From contig JACRLJ010000001.1 in assembly GCA_016215105.1 (NCBI GenBank), positions 33,461 to 97,460 on the forward strand: a stretch of DNA of 64,000 bases, in the 5' to 3' direction. Origin of the DNA: Candidatus Hydrogenedentota bacterium. Its GTDB lineage: Bacteria; Hydrogenedentota; Hydrogenedentia; Hydrogenedentales; SLHB01. Positions 43,897 through 53,408 of the stretch are shown here, piece after piece. Both the position numbers and the translations under genes were made by a program. The notes under the pieces are model-generated. The model saw nothing but the letters and a program-made list of their open reading frames with translations, was not told where the DNA came from and made no database searches. How positions within the stretch are numbered: position 1 is the stretch's first letter; the number at the start of each line of letters is the position of its first letter.

Positions 43897-45306
43897 CTAC
43901 GACTGAGCCGCCTTCGGCAGGGAAATGGTAAAGGTGGAACCTTGTCCAAGCACACTCTGGACGCCGATGGCGCCGCCGTGGGCCTTGATGATGGCGTTGG
44001 AAAGGCTCAGTCCGAGGCCGTTGCCCGGCTCGGACCTACTTCGGTCCGCGCGGTAGAAACGGGAGAAGATTGCGCTGTGGTCGGACTCGGCGATGCCGAT
44101 TCCGGTGTCTTTGATTGAGACCTTGGCGGTATCGCTATCGGTTGAACACGCGACCGTAATGGATCCCCCGGCAGCGGTGTATTTCACGGCGTTGTCGACA
44201 ATGTGGCCGATGGCGCGGCGGATCTTGGACTGGTCTCCGCGAACAATTGCCGATCCCGCGGACTGGTAGTTCAGCGACACTCCTTTATCCTCAGACGCGG
44301 GAGTGAACAGTTCGACAATGTCTCGAACGCCCCCCGCGAGATCGAAATTCTCTCGGGTGAGTTGTGCGACGCCGGCCTCGGTTTCGCTGATTTCCAGCAT
44401 CGTATTGATCAGACTGAGCAGGTTGTCGCATTCCTCGACGATACCGCCAACCACGGATTCCTGCTGATCCAGCGGCGCCGCGTGGGTCAACGCCATTTCG
44501 GCGGCGCCGCGCATACGCATGATGGGGCTGCGCAAGTCATGGGCAATATCATCCGTGATGTCTTTCATGCCGGTAATCAGGGTCTGGATGCGTTCGATCA
44601 TTTGGTTGAACGTCTTGGCCAACTCGTCAATCTCATCCCCCTTCCCCATGATGGTAGCGCGGCTGTTCAAGTCGCCGTGTGTGATTCGCGCGGCAGTCTG
44701 GGTCACGTTTTCCACGCCCGCCAACAGACGTTTCGCCATCAACCAGCCGACCGCGACGGAACACAGCAGAATTGCCACGACCGCAATACCGTAGGTTTCG
44801 CGGTAGTTTTCCAGAAGCCGCTCGTCGCTGGCGCGGGAATACCCGATCTGGATGATCAGACCTGGCGCCAACAGGGCGTAGATGACCCGCGCATTGGGAT
44901 GGTCCGTGGTGGCTTTGAGGGTATGCAGCTCCGCTTTCCCCGTAAGGGCGCGCTGCACCGCGTCTTGCCTGACCGCAAGATTGGGCCACTTCGACAAGTC
45001 TGACGCCCCCAGCACCTGTCCCTGGGCGTCAAGCACCCGGAAGAACTCCTTTTCTTCGCCAACTGACGCGACCTCCTCCCGGAAGTCCTCCATCAGCGTG
45101 GCCAGTCCTTTGGCTTGAAACAAGCCGATGTCTTCGGCCACCTCGTCGTACAGCATCTGATCCACCCGGCTCGCGAGATTTGACTGGATCACAAAGTAGG
45201 AAACCATTTGCATGACCAGGAACGAGAACGTGATGATGCCGGCGTACCAGGACGTTAACCGGATGGCCAGGCTCTTAACCGGCCTAGTCCTGGTTTCGGA
45301 TGACAT
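43897..45306 (-). CDS. Two-component sensor histidine kinase
   Basis: A 469-residue kinase. Two membrane spans (residues ~21-42 and ~172-190) flank a periplasmic sensor of ~130 residues. HAMP follows (ITHGDLNSRATIMGKGDEID), then HisKA with His256 in DDIAHDLRSPIMRMRG, and HATPase motifs HIVDNAVKYTAAGGSI, KDTGIGIAESDHSAIFSRFY and GNGLGLSLSNAIIKAHGG. It is encoded directly after, and overlapping, the OmpR-type regulator, so they form a pair. The signal is unknown. Confidence 0.93.
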   Translation of the reverse strand: MSSETRTRPVKSLAIRLTSWYAGIITFSFLVMQMVSYFVIQSNLASRVDQMLYDEVAEDIGLFQAKGLATLMEDFREEVASVGEEKEFFRVLDAQGQVLGASDLSKWPNLAVRQDAVQRALTGKAELHTLKATTDHPNARVIYALLAPGLIIQIGYSRASDERLLENYRETYGIAVVAILLCSVAVGWLMAKRLLAGVENVTQTAARITHGDLNSRATIMGKGDEIDELAKTFNQMIERIQTLITGMKDITDDIAHDLRSPIMRMRGAAEMALTHAAPLDQQESVVGGIVEECDNLLSLINTMLEISETEAGVAQLTRENFDLAGGVRDIVELFTPASEDKGVSLNYQSAGSAIVRGDQSKIRRAIGHIVDNAVKYTAAGGSITVACSTDSDTAKVSIKDTGIGIAESDHSAIFSRFYRADRSRSEPGNGLGLSLSNAIIKAHGGAIGVQSVLGQGSTFTISLPKAAQS

Positions 45307-45961
45307 ACCCCACCCCGCGAATAGTATGAATCAAAGGCCGGTCAAATCCCTCGTCAACTTTATCGCGCAGGCGGCTCATGCGCGCCTCGACGACGTTGGT
45401 TTCAGGATCGAAGTCGTACCCCCACACGTGATTCATGATCATGGTCTTGGAGACCACACGATCCGCGTTGCGCATTAGAAATTCGAGCAAGGAAAACTCG
45501 CGGGGCTGCAATTCGATTCGCCTAGAGCCGCGGACTACTTCGCGCCGGATGAGGTCAACCGACAGATCGGCGACCGCAAGCACGGTGGGCTCCGCGACGG
45601 ATGTGGCGCGCCGGATCAGCGCCTGGAGCCGCGCGAGAAGTTCGCTGAACGCAAACGGTTTGGTGAGGTAGTCATCGCCGCCGGTCTGCAATCCCTTGAC
45701 ACGATCACTGACGGACTGCCGGGCGCTCAGAATAAGTACGGGCGTTGTGATGCGCTGCCGGCGCACGTCTTCAATGAGTGTCAGGCCATCCAGCTTGGGC
45801 AGCATCAAGTCCACAATGGCGGCGTCATATTGTTCTGAGGTCGCCAGGTGCAGACCATCCAGTCCGTCCTTGGCGTGATCAACGGCGTACCCGGCCTGTT
45901 TGAGACCCTTGACGACAAATCCCGCGATCTTCAGATCGTCTTCGACTAACAGCACGCGCAT
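45284..45961 (-). CDS. OmpR/PhoB-type response regulator
   Basis: From ATG 45961 the protein has 225 residues: a receiver domain (MRVLLVEDDLKIAGFVVKGL, phospho-acceptor Asp51 in AAIVDLMLPKLDGL, and YLTKPFAFSELLARL) and a winged-helix DNA-binding domain (LQPREFSLLEFLMRNADRVV, HVWGYDFDPETNVVEARMSR). An upstream in-frame start at 46063 would add 34 unrelated residues. The stop overlaps the kinase start. Confidence 0.94.
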   Translation of the reverse strand: MRVLLVEDDLKIAGFVVKGLKQAGYAVDHAKDGLDGLHLATSEQYDAAIVDLMLPKLDGLTLIEDVRRQRITTPVLILSARQSVSDRVKGLQTGGDDYLTKPFAFSELLARLQALIRRATSVAEPTVLAVADLSVDLIRREVVRGSRRIELQPREFSLLEFLMRNADRVVSKTMIMNHVWGYDFDPETNVVEARMSRLRDKVDEGFDRPLIHTIRGVGYVIRNQD

Positions 45962-46154
45962 GTTTGTCCCTATGTGCGGAGCTTGGCGCCCAATTGCGCC
46001 AAGCCGGTGTAATTCCCACGTGACTTCTTCCGTGATTATTGTGGACTTGCGCACAAGGGTCAAGCGTGGCTGCCTGCCACGCGTGGAAGTTGGAGCGATA
46101 CGAGCTTTGAGCGCAGTACAGGCGCGATAACGCCCGTTGCGGCGGGTAGAGCGT

Positions 46155-48485
46155 CTACACGGCAGCCGCTGCCGAGGCTTTGGCGGTCAGATACTCGTCG
46201 ATTGCCCGGGCAGAGCGCTTTCCCGCGCCCATGGCTTCGATCACGGTCGCGGCCCCCGTGACGATGTCCCCGCCCGCATACACACCGGGAAGGTTCGTAA
46301 CACCCGTTTCGGGATCCGCCACGATGTTGCCCCACTTGTTCAACTGAATGCCCTTCGTATTTCCGGTAAGCAGCGGATTGGCCCGTGTGCCCAGCGCAGG
46401 GATTACCATGTCGCAATCGAAGGTGAATTCGCTTCCCGGAACGGGTATGGGACGCCTGCGTCCGGATGCGTCCGGCTCGCCCAGTTGCATGCGTATGCAT
46501 TCCATGGCCGTGACCTTGTTCTGGTCGTCACCGATGATGCGCACTGGCGCGGTTAGGAGGTGAAAGATGATCCCCTCTTCCCGGGCGTGTTCGACTTCCT
46601 CGGCGCGCGCCGGTATCTCGGCGTCCGACCGGCGGTAGACAATGACGACTTTCTTCGCGCCCAATCGGGCGGCCACCCGGGCGGCGTCCATGGCGACGTT
46701 GCCGGCGCCGATCACCGCGACGCGGTTGCCGATGAGTACTGGCGTTTCGTATTCGCCAAACTTATAGGCTTTCATCAAATTCACGCGCGTGAGAAACTCG
46801 TTGGCGCTGTAGACTCCGATGAAGTTCTCACCCGGAATGTCCATAAACATGGGCGCCCCGGCGCCGACTCCGATGAATACCGCCTCGAAGCCGTTCGCGA
46901 ACAAGTTCTCGACGGTGAAGACTTTCCCGATGACCATGTTGAGCTCGATCTTGACCCCGAGACTCTTGACGTAGTCGACTTCGCGGTCCACGATGGCCTT
47001 GGGAAGGCGGAACTCCGGAATTCCGTAGCGCAGAACGCCGCCGGTATCGTGGAACGCCTCGAAGATGGTGACGTCATACCCCATGCGCGCCAAGTCACCC
47101 GCGCACGTGAGTCCTCCCGGACCGCAACCTATGACGGCTACGGACCTGCCCTTCTGAGGCGCGCGAACCGCTGTCGATACCAGATGGGAGGCCTCCCAAT
47201 CCGCTACAAATCGTTCGAGCACGCCAATCGAAACCGGACGTCCGGTGTGGCGCACCACACAGCGCGCCTCACATTGAGTTTCTTGCGGGCACACGCGGCC
47301 ACAGATAGCGGGCAGATTGTTCTTCTCTTTGAGAATTCGCGCCGCCTCGGGAAGGTCTCCTTGCTGAATGGCGCGGATGAAGCCCCGAATATCCACTTCG
47401 ACAGGACATCCCTCGGTGCAGGTTGGACGCTCGCAGCCGGTGCATCGCAGGGCTTCGGCGTACGCTTCTTCGGGCGTCGCGGTCGGTTTCACCTCCTCAA
47501 AGGTAGTCCGGTGCTTCATGAGTTGAGCGACGGAGTGAAGTACATAGGCCACCGAGTCCTGCTCGAAAAACGACCCTAGGTAACGCTCGCTCACGGAGGT
47601 CAAGGCCGCCTCCTGCTTCTTGGCGTACTCTTCAAATCGGCAGACGTGGCCGTTTTCGTGGTGAGACCCGACACCTTCGATGGCTTGCTTTTCCATGGCC
47701 TTGTACGCCCGCTGGCGCGCCATCAACTCGTCGAAATCTACCGTGGCGCCATCAAACTCGGGCCCGTCCACGCACGCGTACCGCACCTTGCCGCCCACGG
47801 AGACACGGCACCCGCCACACATTCCCGTTCCGTCTACCATAATGGGATTCAGACTCACTACGACCGGAACGTTGTGCTTCATGCACACCGTGGCTACCGC
47901 CCGCATATGCGGCACGGGGCCAATGGCGATGACTTCGTCGATCTTCTCGCCTTTCGTGATCAACTCGTCAAGGACCGCCGCGGCAAATGCCTTGACGCCA
48001 AATGATCCGTCGTCAGTGGCATAGAGAACCTGATCGCTCACCGCCTCGACCTTCTCCTTCCAAAGGAGCAGGGTCTTGTCGCGCGCGCCCATAATCGAGA
48101 TAACCCGGTTCCCGGCGCGATGGTAGGCTTTCATTTGAGGATACATGGGCGCTACGCCCACGCCGCCGGAGACACAGCAGATTGTTTTTCCGGTCTCATG
48201 CACGATCCGGTCTTTTCCCAATGGTCCGACCACATCGGTGTAGCATTGGCCCACATCAAAGGCGCCCAATAATCGCGTGCCTTTTCCAATTTCCTGCATG
48301 ACCAGAGTGACCGTGCCCGCCTCGGCGTCGGAATCGCCGATGGTGAGCGGGATGCGTTCGCTGCGTTCGTCACCTCGCACGAGCACAAAGTTTCCGGGCT
48401 GAGCCGCCTGAGCAATGCTCGGCGCAGTGATGACGATTTCTTTGATGTCTTTGGCCAGCTCGCGTTTGGCTACGATTGGAAACAT
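46155..48485 (-). CDS. Fused NfnAB-like flavoprotein: ferredoxin-NADP reductase-like plus glutamate synthase beta-like
   Basis: A 776-residue single chain. The first ~280 residues match the FNR-like small subunit (PGNFVLVRGDERSERIPLTI, VSGGVGVAPMYPQMKAYHRA and a 2Fe-2S set in GTGMCGGCRVSVGGKVRYAC). The rest matches the GltD/NfnB large subunit, with two 4Fe-4S clusters in CTGCERPTCTEGCPVEVDI and CGRVCPQETQCEARCVV, then two dinucleotide folds (VAVIGCGPGGLTCAGDLARM, VAVIGAGNVAMDAARVAARL). Such pairs catalyse bifurcating NADH/ferredoxin:NADP transhydrogenation or sulfide/glutamate-synthase-type redox. The fused state is unusual but plausible. Confidence 0.85.
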   Translation of the reverse strand: MFPIVAKRELAKDIKEIVITAPSIAQAAQPGNFVLVRGDERSERIPLTIGDSDAEAGTVTLVMQEIGKGTRLLGAFDVGQCYTDVVGPLGKDRIVHETGKTICCVSGGVGVAPMYPQMKAYHRAGNRVISIMGARDKTLLLWKEKVEAVSDQVLYATDDGSFGVKAFAAAVLDELITKGEKIDEVIAIGPVPHMRAVATVCMKHNVPVVVSLNPIMVDGTGMCGGCRVSVGGKVRYACVDGPEFDGATVDFDELMARQRAYKAMEKQAIEGVGSHHENGHVCRFEEYAKKQEAALTSVSERYLGSFFEQDSVAYVLHSVAQLMKHRTTFEEVKPTATPEEAYAEALRCTGCERPTCTEGCPVEVDIRGFIRAIQQGDLPEAARILKEKNNLPAICGRVCPQETQCEARCVVRHTGRPVSIGVLERFVADWEASHLVSTAVRAPQKGRSVAVIGCGPGGLTCAGDLARMGYDVTIFEAFHDTGGVLRYGIPEFRLPKAIVDREVDYVKSLGVKIELNMVIGKVFTVENLFANGFEAVFIGVGAGAPMFMDIPGENFIGVYSANEFLTRVNLMKAYKFGEYETPVLIGNRVAVIGAGNVAMDAARVAARLGAKKVVIVYRRSDAEIPARAEEVEHAREEGIIFHLLTAPVRIIGDDQNKVTAMECIRMQLGEPDASGRRRPIPVPGSEFTFDCDMVIPALGTRANPLLTGNTKGIQLNKWGNIVADPETGVTNLPGVYAGGDIVTGAATVIEAMGAGKRSARAIDEYLTAKASAAAAV

Positions 48486-49012
48486 GGTAGTTCGATGCCC
48501 TCAAAAGATGCAGTTAGTTCTCGCTGAGAATCAGGGTTGTGAGCACGACATGGTACTTCACCGAAGAAGAAAGAGCAACTCCGGCGCCAGTGGATTCGCG
48601 TCACGGATACCGGTATAACCCAATTGAAATAATGCTGTTATGAGACAGCCGCAAACATGTAATCCGGCACCGAAAGGACACCTGTGAAGGGTGCTTGAGA
48701 CACATGTGTCCCGAGCGTCTTGTTACAGTCGCGCAAATCCAGTGGACTGCCCTCTGCATACTGAACGACGAGAAACGCTTATCAAGGCGCCCCGACCTCG
48801 AAGATCGCGGACGCCTGCTCAGCGCTGTGTCCGGCATACTTTGAACGTGTTCAGAGGTGCGACTATAATCCAAGCGCGCAACCAGGTTTCGACCCGACGG
48901 CCGTGTACCTAAGGCGGCTTAGCCGCGACTCCGAATTCAATGGTGTGACCGTCGCCGCGCCCAGAGCCGGGCCCGGGAGTTGACGACAGATTAATGAGGA
49001 GATCGTTTCCGC
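48486..49012. other. 527-base divergent spacer
   Basis: It separates the minus-strand Nfn-like gene from the plus-strand GH4 gene. Only the promoter at 48841-48869 was recognised; no coding frame is convincing. Confidence 0.5.
48841..48869 (+). promoter_or_regulatory. Sigma-70-type promoter of the GH4 gene
   Basis: TTGAAC and a perfect TATAAT are separated by 17 bases. The implied transcript starts near 48876, giving a leader of about 137 bases before 49013. Confidence 0.75.
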
Positions 49013-50260
49013 GTGATTGATCGTATCACTATATTGGGGGGGAGCAGCGTTTACACTCCCGAGTTCATATCTTCGATGATTTCCAGCAACCTCAGTGTGA
49101 AGGAAATCGTCTTGGTTGGAAGGCCCGGCCCAAAGCTTCCGTTGGTAGCCCAATTCTGCCAGCGCATGCTCGACCGAAGCGGATTCCCGGCGACCGTCAT
49201 CGCGTCTACGGACACCTCAAGCGCCGTCGCGGGGGCCAAGTACGTTCTGAATCATGTGCGCGTGGGCGGCATGCCCGCACGTATCCGGGATGAGAAAACG
49301 CCTCCGAAATTCGGCATGGTCGGCGATGAGACCCTTGGCGCCGGGGGATTCGCTAATGCCATGCGGACCCTCCCAGTCACTCTGGAGCACGCCCGAATCA
49401 TCGAGGAGGTGAACCCGTCAGCGACGTTCATCAATCTCACCAATCCGATGGGGATAGTGGTCGAAGCATTGATCCACTACTCCAAATTGAACGTGATTGG
49501 GGTGTGCGACTTGCCGGGCAGTATCATAAAGAAGATTGCCGAAGTATTGCGGCATGCGCCAGGCGATCTATCGTTTTTCTACCTGGGATTGAATCATATT
49601 GGATGGATACAGGACATCAAACTCGAGGGCCGAAGCTGCATGGCGCGAGCTCTCGAGCGTATTGAACAGTGCCACGACGATGGGTTTGACCTGGAGTTGC
49701 TCTCTCTCTTTCGAATGATTCCGACTTCGCCGGTTGGTCTTTTCTTCCATCAGGACGCGATCTTGAAGAAACAACTCGCGTGCGGCCGGTTCCGAGCGGA
49801 AGTCCTTCACGAAGCAGAACAGCAGATTCTGAAACTCTATGAAGACGAATCGCTTGCGGAGGTGCCTGATCTCACGAGGCAACGCAACGCGGTTTGGTAC
49901 GGCGAAACCATCGTCCCGCTCATTGTAGCGCTCGAAAGCAAGACCGATCACGAATTCGTGCTCTGCGTCCGAAATGAAGGGTCGATCCGGGATCTCCCGG
50001 ACGACTGCAGCGTGGAAATACCGGTCACTGTTAGCCGGCGGGGTCTGAAACCACACAAGGTGGGCAGTTGTCCACGCTTCTTGCGGGGTCTCTACCAAGC
50101 CGTGAAGGAAAGCGATAGACTGGCGGTAGAGGCAGTGCGGCACAAATCGTATGACTACGCGCTGCAGTCGCTCACGATCCACCCGTTAGTGCCGTCCTTG
50201 GATGCGGCTAGGCGCTTTCTCGACCGGATCATCAAGGACGAAAGCCTGGCATTGCATTAG
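49013..50260 (+). CDS. GH4-family 6-phospho-glycosidase-like enzyme
   Basis: The 415-residue protein has the NAD-binding start MIDRITILGGSSVYTPEF, VRVGGMPARIRDEKTPPKFG, ETLGAGGFANAMRTLP, FINLTNPMGIVVEAL, Cys165 in VIGVCDLPGSIIKK and His195 in YLGLNHIGW. Cys and His bind the Mn2+ of GH4 enzymes, which hydrolyse phosphorylated or plain glycosides by a redox elimination. The exact substrate and anomer are not determined; no PTS genes are nearby. It starts with GTG. Confidence 0.88.
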   Translation: MIDRITILGGSSVYTPEFISSMISSNLSVKEIVLVGRPGPKLPLVAQFCQRMLDRSGFPATVIASTDTSSAVAGAKYVLNHVRVGGMPARIRDEKTPPKFGMVGDETLGAGGFANAMRTLPVTLEHARIIEEVNPSATFINLTNPMGIVVEALIHYSKLNVIGVCDLPGSIIKKIAEVLRHAPGDLSFFYLGLNHIGWIQDIKLEGRSCMARALERIEQCHDDGFDLELLSLFRMIPTSPVGLFFHQDAILKKQLACGRFRAEVLHEAEQQILKLYEDESLAEVPDLTRQRNAVWYGETIVPLIVALESKTDHEFVLCVRNEGSIRDLPDDCSVEIPVTVSRRGLKPHKVGSCPRFLRGLYQAVKESDRLAVEAVRHKSYDYALQSLTIHPLVPSLDAARRFLDRIIKDESLALH

Positions 50261-50448
50261 CGGCCCCTTGAGCCGCCGGATTGGGCGGCATGGCCACTGC
50301 CACGGCAACGCGGGCATTGACCGGAAGGTTACGAGGGCCGCGAGGGTTTCGGCCTTGGAGGAGTTGTGTTCCACCGGAGCAGGTAGTATATTTCTGTCTG
50401 GGAATTCTGAAGTGATGCAAGAACAGGGACTACGGGAGTGATCTCACA

Positions 50449-51789
50449 ATGCGAATGAACGCCACCCTTGTGCTGTGTGTGTCGGTAGTATTTGCGAGCG
50501 GGGCCTTTGCGCAAGTCGCGGTCACGGGCGCCCCCGGCGCTAAATTGTCCGATCTGGCGGGATCACCGACGCTTGTCACCGTAATCCTGAAAGCCACCGG
50601 CGCACAAGATAAGAATCTCAAAATCGTCGAGATAGGTGACAAGTACTTCACGGTGGAGTCCAGTTCCGGTGAACATAACGCCTACCCCTTTGCCGCAGTT
50701 CGCGAAATTAAGGTGCAGGACGGCAAGGTCGCCGCGAAGGAATTCCGCCTGGAGGCGTCCAAGACCTTGACCGAAGACGAGCAGAAGGTTGTTACGCGGG
50801 CCAAGCAACGCGCCGAAGAACTGTTCAATGAGGCAAACAACGATCAAGACATCAAGATGCAGGCGGCCTTATTGATGACAATTAGCGGTAACGAGGCCGG
50901 CAGGGATTACTTGAACACTCTGGCGGGCACGAACGACCTCAAGACCCGTTTGGCGGCGGTGGAACAGCTTTACCTGGCAGACGACACCGCGAACGCCAAG
51001 GCGGTTCTTGATGCCGCGCTGGCCAGCGGAGATCGCAAGATCAAATCCGCCGCCGCGAAATTGGCCGGCGTAATCCATTACGAGGCCGCCACCCAAACCC
51101 TGATGGGCATGGTTCAAGACCGTTCTCCAGACTTTATGTCTTCAGCAGGACTCGCGCTAGCGCGCTTGGGAAACCGCGATATCATACCTGTATTGCTGGG
51201 CGCGCTGACGGGACTTGACGAGACCAAGGGCACTGCCGCCTCCCACGCGTTGGCGGTCCTTGGGGGGCCGGACCTGATTGAGCAGATGAAGCTGAAATTG
51301 AAAAGCGCAGATGGCGCCGCGCGGTTTCGCATCATCTACGTTCTGTTCAAGCTGTCCGATCCACTGGGTAGACAACTGCTTATTGAGGACGCTTTGAAGA
51401 ACCCGCTTCAGGACACAGACGCCGCCGTATTGCTCGCTCAGGCAGGCGATAACACCGGCCAGCGATGGCTGCGCGAGAAGTATTTCACGCGGCGCGCGGG
51501 AACTTCGGCCGATGAACTTGAGAAACGCGCCGTGGCCGCTGCGGCGTTGATTGCCTCGGGCGACGCGTCCGCAGTCACCCAGTTTCAAGAACTGCTCCGC
51601 TCGGAGGATCCCCGTGTGCAGGCAAAGGCTTGTACCGAAATCGGGCTGCTTGGTAAACGCAACCTGGTGGTGATTACTCAAGCGACCATCGAAAGCCCAA
51701 ATCTTACCGTCGCTTTGGCGGGAACGCGCGCCGCTATCGCGATTGCCAACACCGAGTATCGAAACCGGCTGCTGGAGTGGTCGTACTAA
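50449..51789 (+). CDS. Exported HEAT-like repeat protein
   Basis: A 446-residue protein with a secretory leader (MRMNATLVLCVSVVFASGAF, then AQ). Residues ~25-110 form a beta-rich domain (LVTVILKATGAQDKNLKIVE, YPFAAVREIKVQDGKVAAKE). After it come several ~30-residue helix pairs such as AALLMTISGNEAGRDYLNTL, FMSSAGLALARLGNRDIIPV and THISALAVLGG-like SHALAVLGGPDLIEQMKL, which look like HEAT units. No enzymatic motif is seen; binding in the periplasm is a guess. GGGAG precedes the ATG by nine bases. Confidence 0.7.
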   Translation: MRMNATLVLCVSVVFASGAFAQVAVTGAPGAKLSDLAGSPTLVTVILKATGAQDKNLKIVEIGDKYFTVESSSGEHNAYPFAAVREIKVQDGKVAAKEFRLEASKTLTEDEQKVVTRAKQRAEELFNEANNDQDIKMQAALLMTISGNEAGRDYLNTLAGTNDLKTRLAAVEQLYLADDTANAKAVLDAALASGDRKIKSAAAKLAGVIHYEAATQTLMGMVQDRSPDFMSSAGLALARLGNRDIIPVLLGALTGLDETKGTAASHALAVLGGPDLIEQMKLKLKSADGAARFRIIYVLFKLSDPLGRQLLIEDALKNPLQDTDAAVLLAQAGDNTGQRWLREKYFTRRAGTSADELEKRAVAAAALIASGDASAVTQFQELLRSEDPRVQAKACTEIGLLGKRNLVVITQATIESPNLTVALAGTRAAIAIANTEYRNRLLEWSY

Positions 51790-51972
51790 GCTCTGGTATG
51801 CCCAGACTGTAGGTATCGCAAGGGTGACTTCGATGTCTGCGGGATTCTGGCGTTCCAAGCAAGTGCCGCAGACCAAAAGCCAGGGGGCGTGTGTATGTCG
51901 GTAGAGTTCCATTCTCTGGGTCGCAACTTCAATGCGGAACTAATCGCACACCGCGCCTTCGAGAGTTAAGCC

Positions 51973-52353
51973 GTGAAGCGCCAAGATGAGGTCACCAGTT
52001 CGGTCAGCGTACACGTGCTAATTGACGGCCGTGTGCAGGGGGTGGGGTTTCGCTATGCCACACAGCGGGAAGCGCAATCTCTTGGCCTGAATGGATGGGT
52101 GCGGAATTTGCCCGATGGCCAGGTGGAAGCAGTATTCGAGGGACCTCGAGAGGACCTCGATGCTATGCTAGAGTGGTGTGAACAGGGGCCATCCTTCGCT
52201 CGAGTAACCAGCGTGAAAGTGACCTGGAAACACGATGCGCCGGCACGATGCGCCGGCGCATGCAGGTTTTCATATTCGCGGCTGAATCCTTACTTCCCCG
52301 AACTACGGCCAAGAAGCGCCGAGAATGACTGCCGGGCCGGAATTTCCCCGTGA
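51973..52353 (+). CDS. acyP: Acylphosphatase with frame-shifted C-terminus
   Basis: Acylphosphatase hydrolyses carboxyl phosphates. The catalytic Arg27 ([11 protein letters not shown]) and Asn45 ([20 protein letters not shown]) are present. A 13-bp tandem duplication (52232-52244 and 52245-52257, ACGATGCGCCGGC) changes the frame at residue ~91. Removing one copy restores HAGFHIRG then a stop at 52285, giving a normal 99-residue enzyme with the final beta strand. As read, the protein has 126 residues with an unrelated tail. It is probably inactive or unstable. GTG start. Confidence 0.88.
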   Translation: MKRQDEVTSSVSVHVLIDGRVQGVGFRYATQREAQSLGLNGWVRNLPDGQVEAVFEGPREDLDAMLEWCEQGPSFARVTSVKVTWKHDAPARCAGACRFSYSRLNPYFPELRPRSAENDCRAGISP

Positions 52354-52487
52354 CTGCTCGATCTCGAGCGAGCGCGTCCACACCGGGTCTTGGTGAATTT
52401 CAGTGAACTAATGCATAGTATACGGATGAAACGCACTTTCGTAGCGTACGCTGTTCGCGGGAGAGACCCAGGCAAGACTGCCGAACG

Positions 52488-53312
52488 ATGAACCTACTCG
52501 CTGTTGTCATGAGCCTGCTCGCTGTGGAGCCCGTCGTGTTGGACAACGGGTCTATTCGCGTCGAATTCGATCCGCAGGTGTTCTCCGTCCGTTTCGTGGG
52601 GTTGCCCGGCGGAAGCAACTACCTGGAGCCTCTGTTCGTATCTCACGAGGACAAGAAGGGACCGGGCTGGGTTGATCCCGGCGGCCTCGTAACCGACTTG
52701 ATTCCACTGCAAGGCCATGACGCTTCATTGCGTCGCGGCCCCGGAGAGATCGTTGAACAACGGAAGGATTACGTGGCGGCGCTCGGACCACTCTCCGGTG
52801 AAACTGGCTTGCGCGTGAAAAAGGAGATTGCATTAGACCCAATTGAAGCGAAGGCGCGTTTCACCGTGACCGTAACCGTCGCGGGCCCGAAACCCGCCGC
52901 ATTCAGTATTCGCAATACGGCCCGCGTAGCCAGGGGTTCGACGTTGCGTGTGGAGAAAGCCGATGGTACGATACGCGCCTTGGCTGGAACAACAAACATT
53001 TTTCCCGCAGTCGTTAACTCGAATTTGTTCTGGCTCGTACCGGTTCCGCCAACGGCCCCAATGAAGAATGTTGTGTTGGGCGCGTTTGTCCCGCGTATCG
53101 TTCACGTTGGCAATCAGGGCATATGGAGACGACGGATTGTCAGCGCGCCGGAACAGGCGAAACTGGCGCCCAACGAGTCCACATTTCTGTGCCTGCTCGA
53201 CGACACGACTCGAAGCTACGGCGCCGCGCTACAAGGGGCGGTTGCGCCTATCGAGCCTTGTTGTCCGCTCGTATTCGAAGAGGAGTGGACAATCTCGAAG
53301 CGAGGGAAATAG
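52488..53312 (+). CDS. Uncharacterised beta-rich protein, DUF4380/epimerase-like
   Basis: A 274-residue protein with a short hydrophobic start (MNLLAVVMSLLAVEPVVLDN) that may be a weak leader. It has many beta strands: GSIRVEFDPQVFSVRFVGLP, LRVKKEIALDPIEAKARFTV, AAFSIRNTARVARGS. The layout resembles galactose-mutarotase-like sandwiches, but no catalytic His/Glu set is obvious. Family assignment is tentative. No clear ribosome-binding site is seen at the ATG. Confidence 0.5.
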   Translation: MNLLAVVMSLLAVEPVVLDNGSIRVEFDPQVFSVRFVGLPGGSNYLEPLFVSHEDKKGPGWVDPGGLVTDLIPLQGHDASLRRGPGEIVEQRKDYVAALGPLSGETGLRVKKEIALDPIEAKARFTVTVTVAGPKPAAFSIRNTARVARGSTLRVEKADGTIRALAGTTNIFPAVVNSNLFWLVPVPPTAPMKNVVLGAFVPRIVHVGNQGIWRRRIVSAPEQAKLAPNESTFLCLLDDTTRSYGAALQGAVAPIEPCCPLVFEEEWTISKRGK

Positions 53313-53408
53313 AGGAACGGCGGGAATGGGCGGTCCTGTCATGATGGGAATGGTTCGTGAAAGCGCCTGGCGCGAAAGCTGACGAAGTCAGGATAAGGTA
53401 ACCCCATA

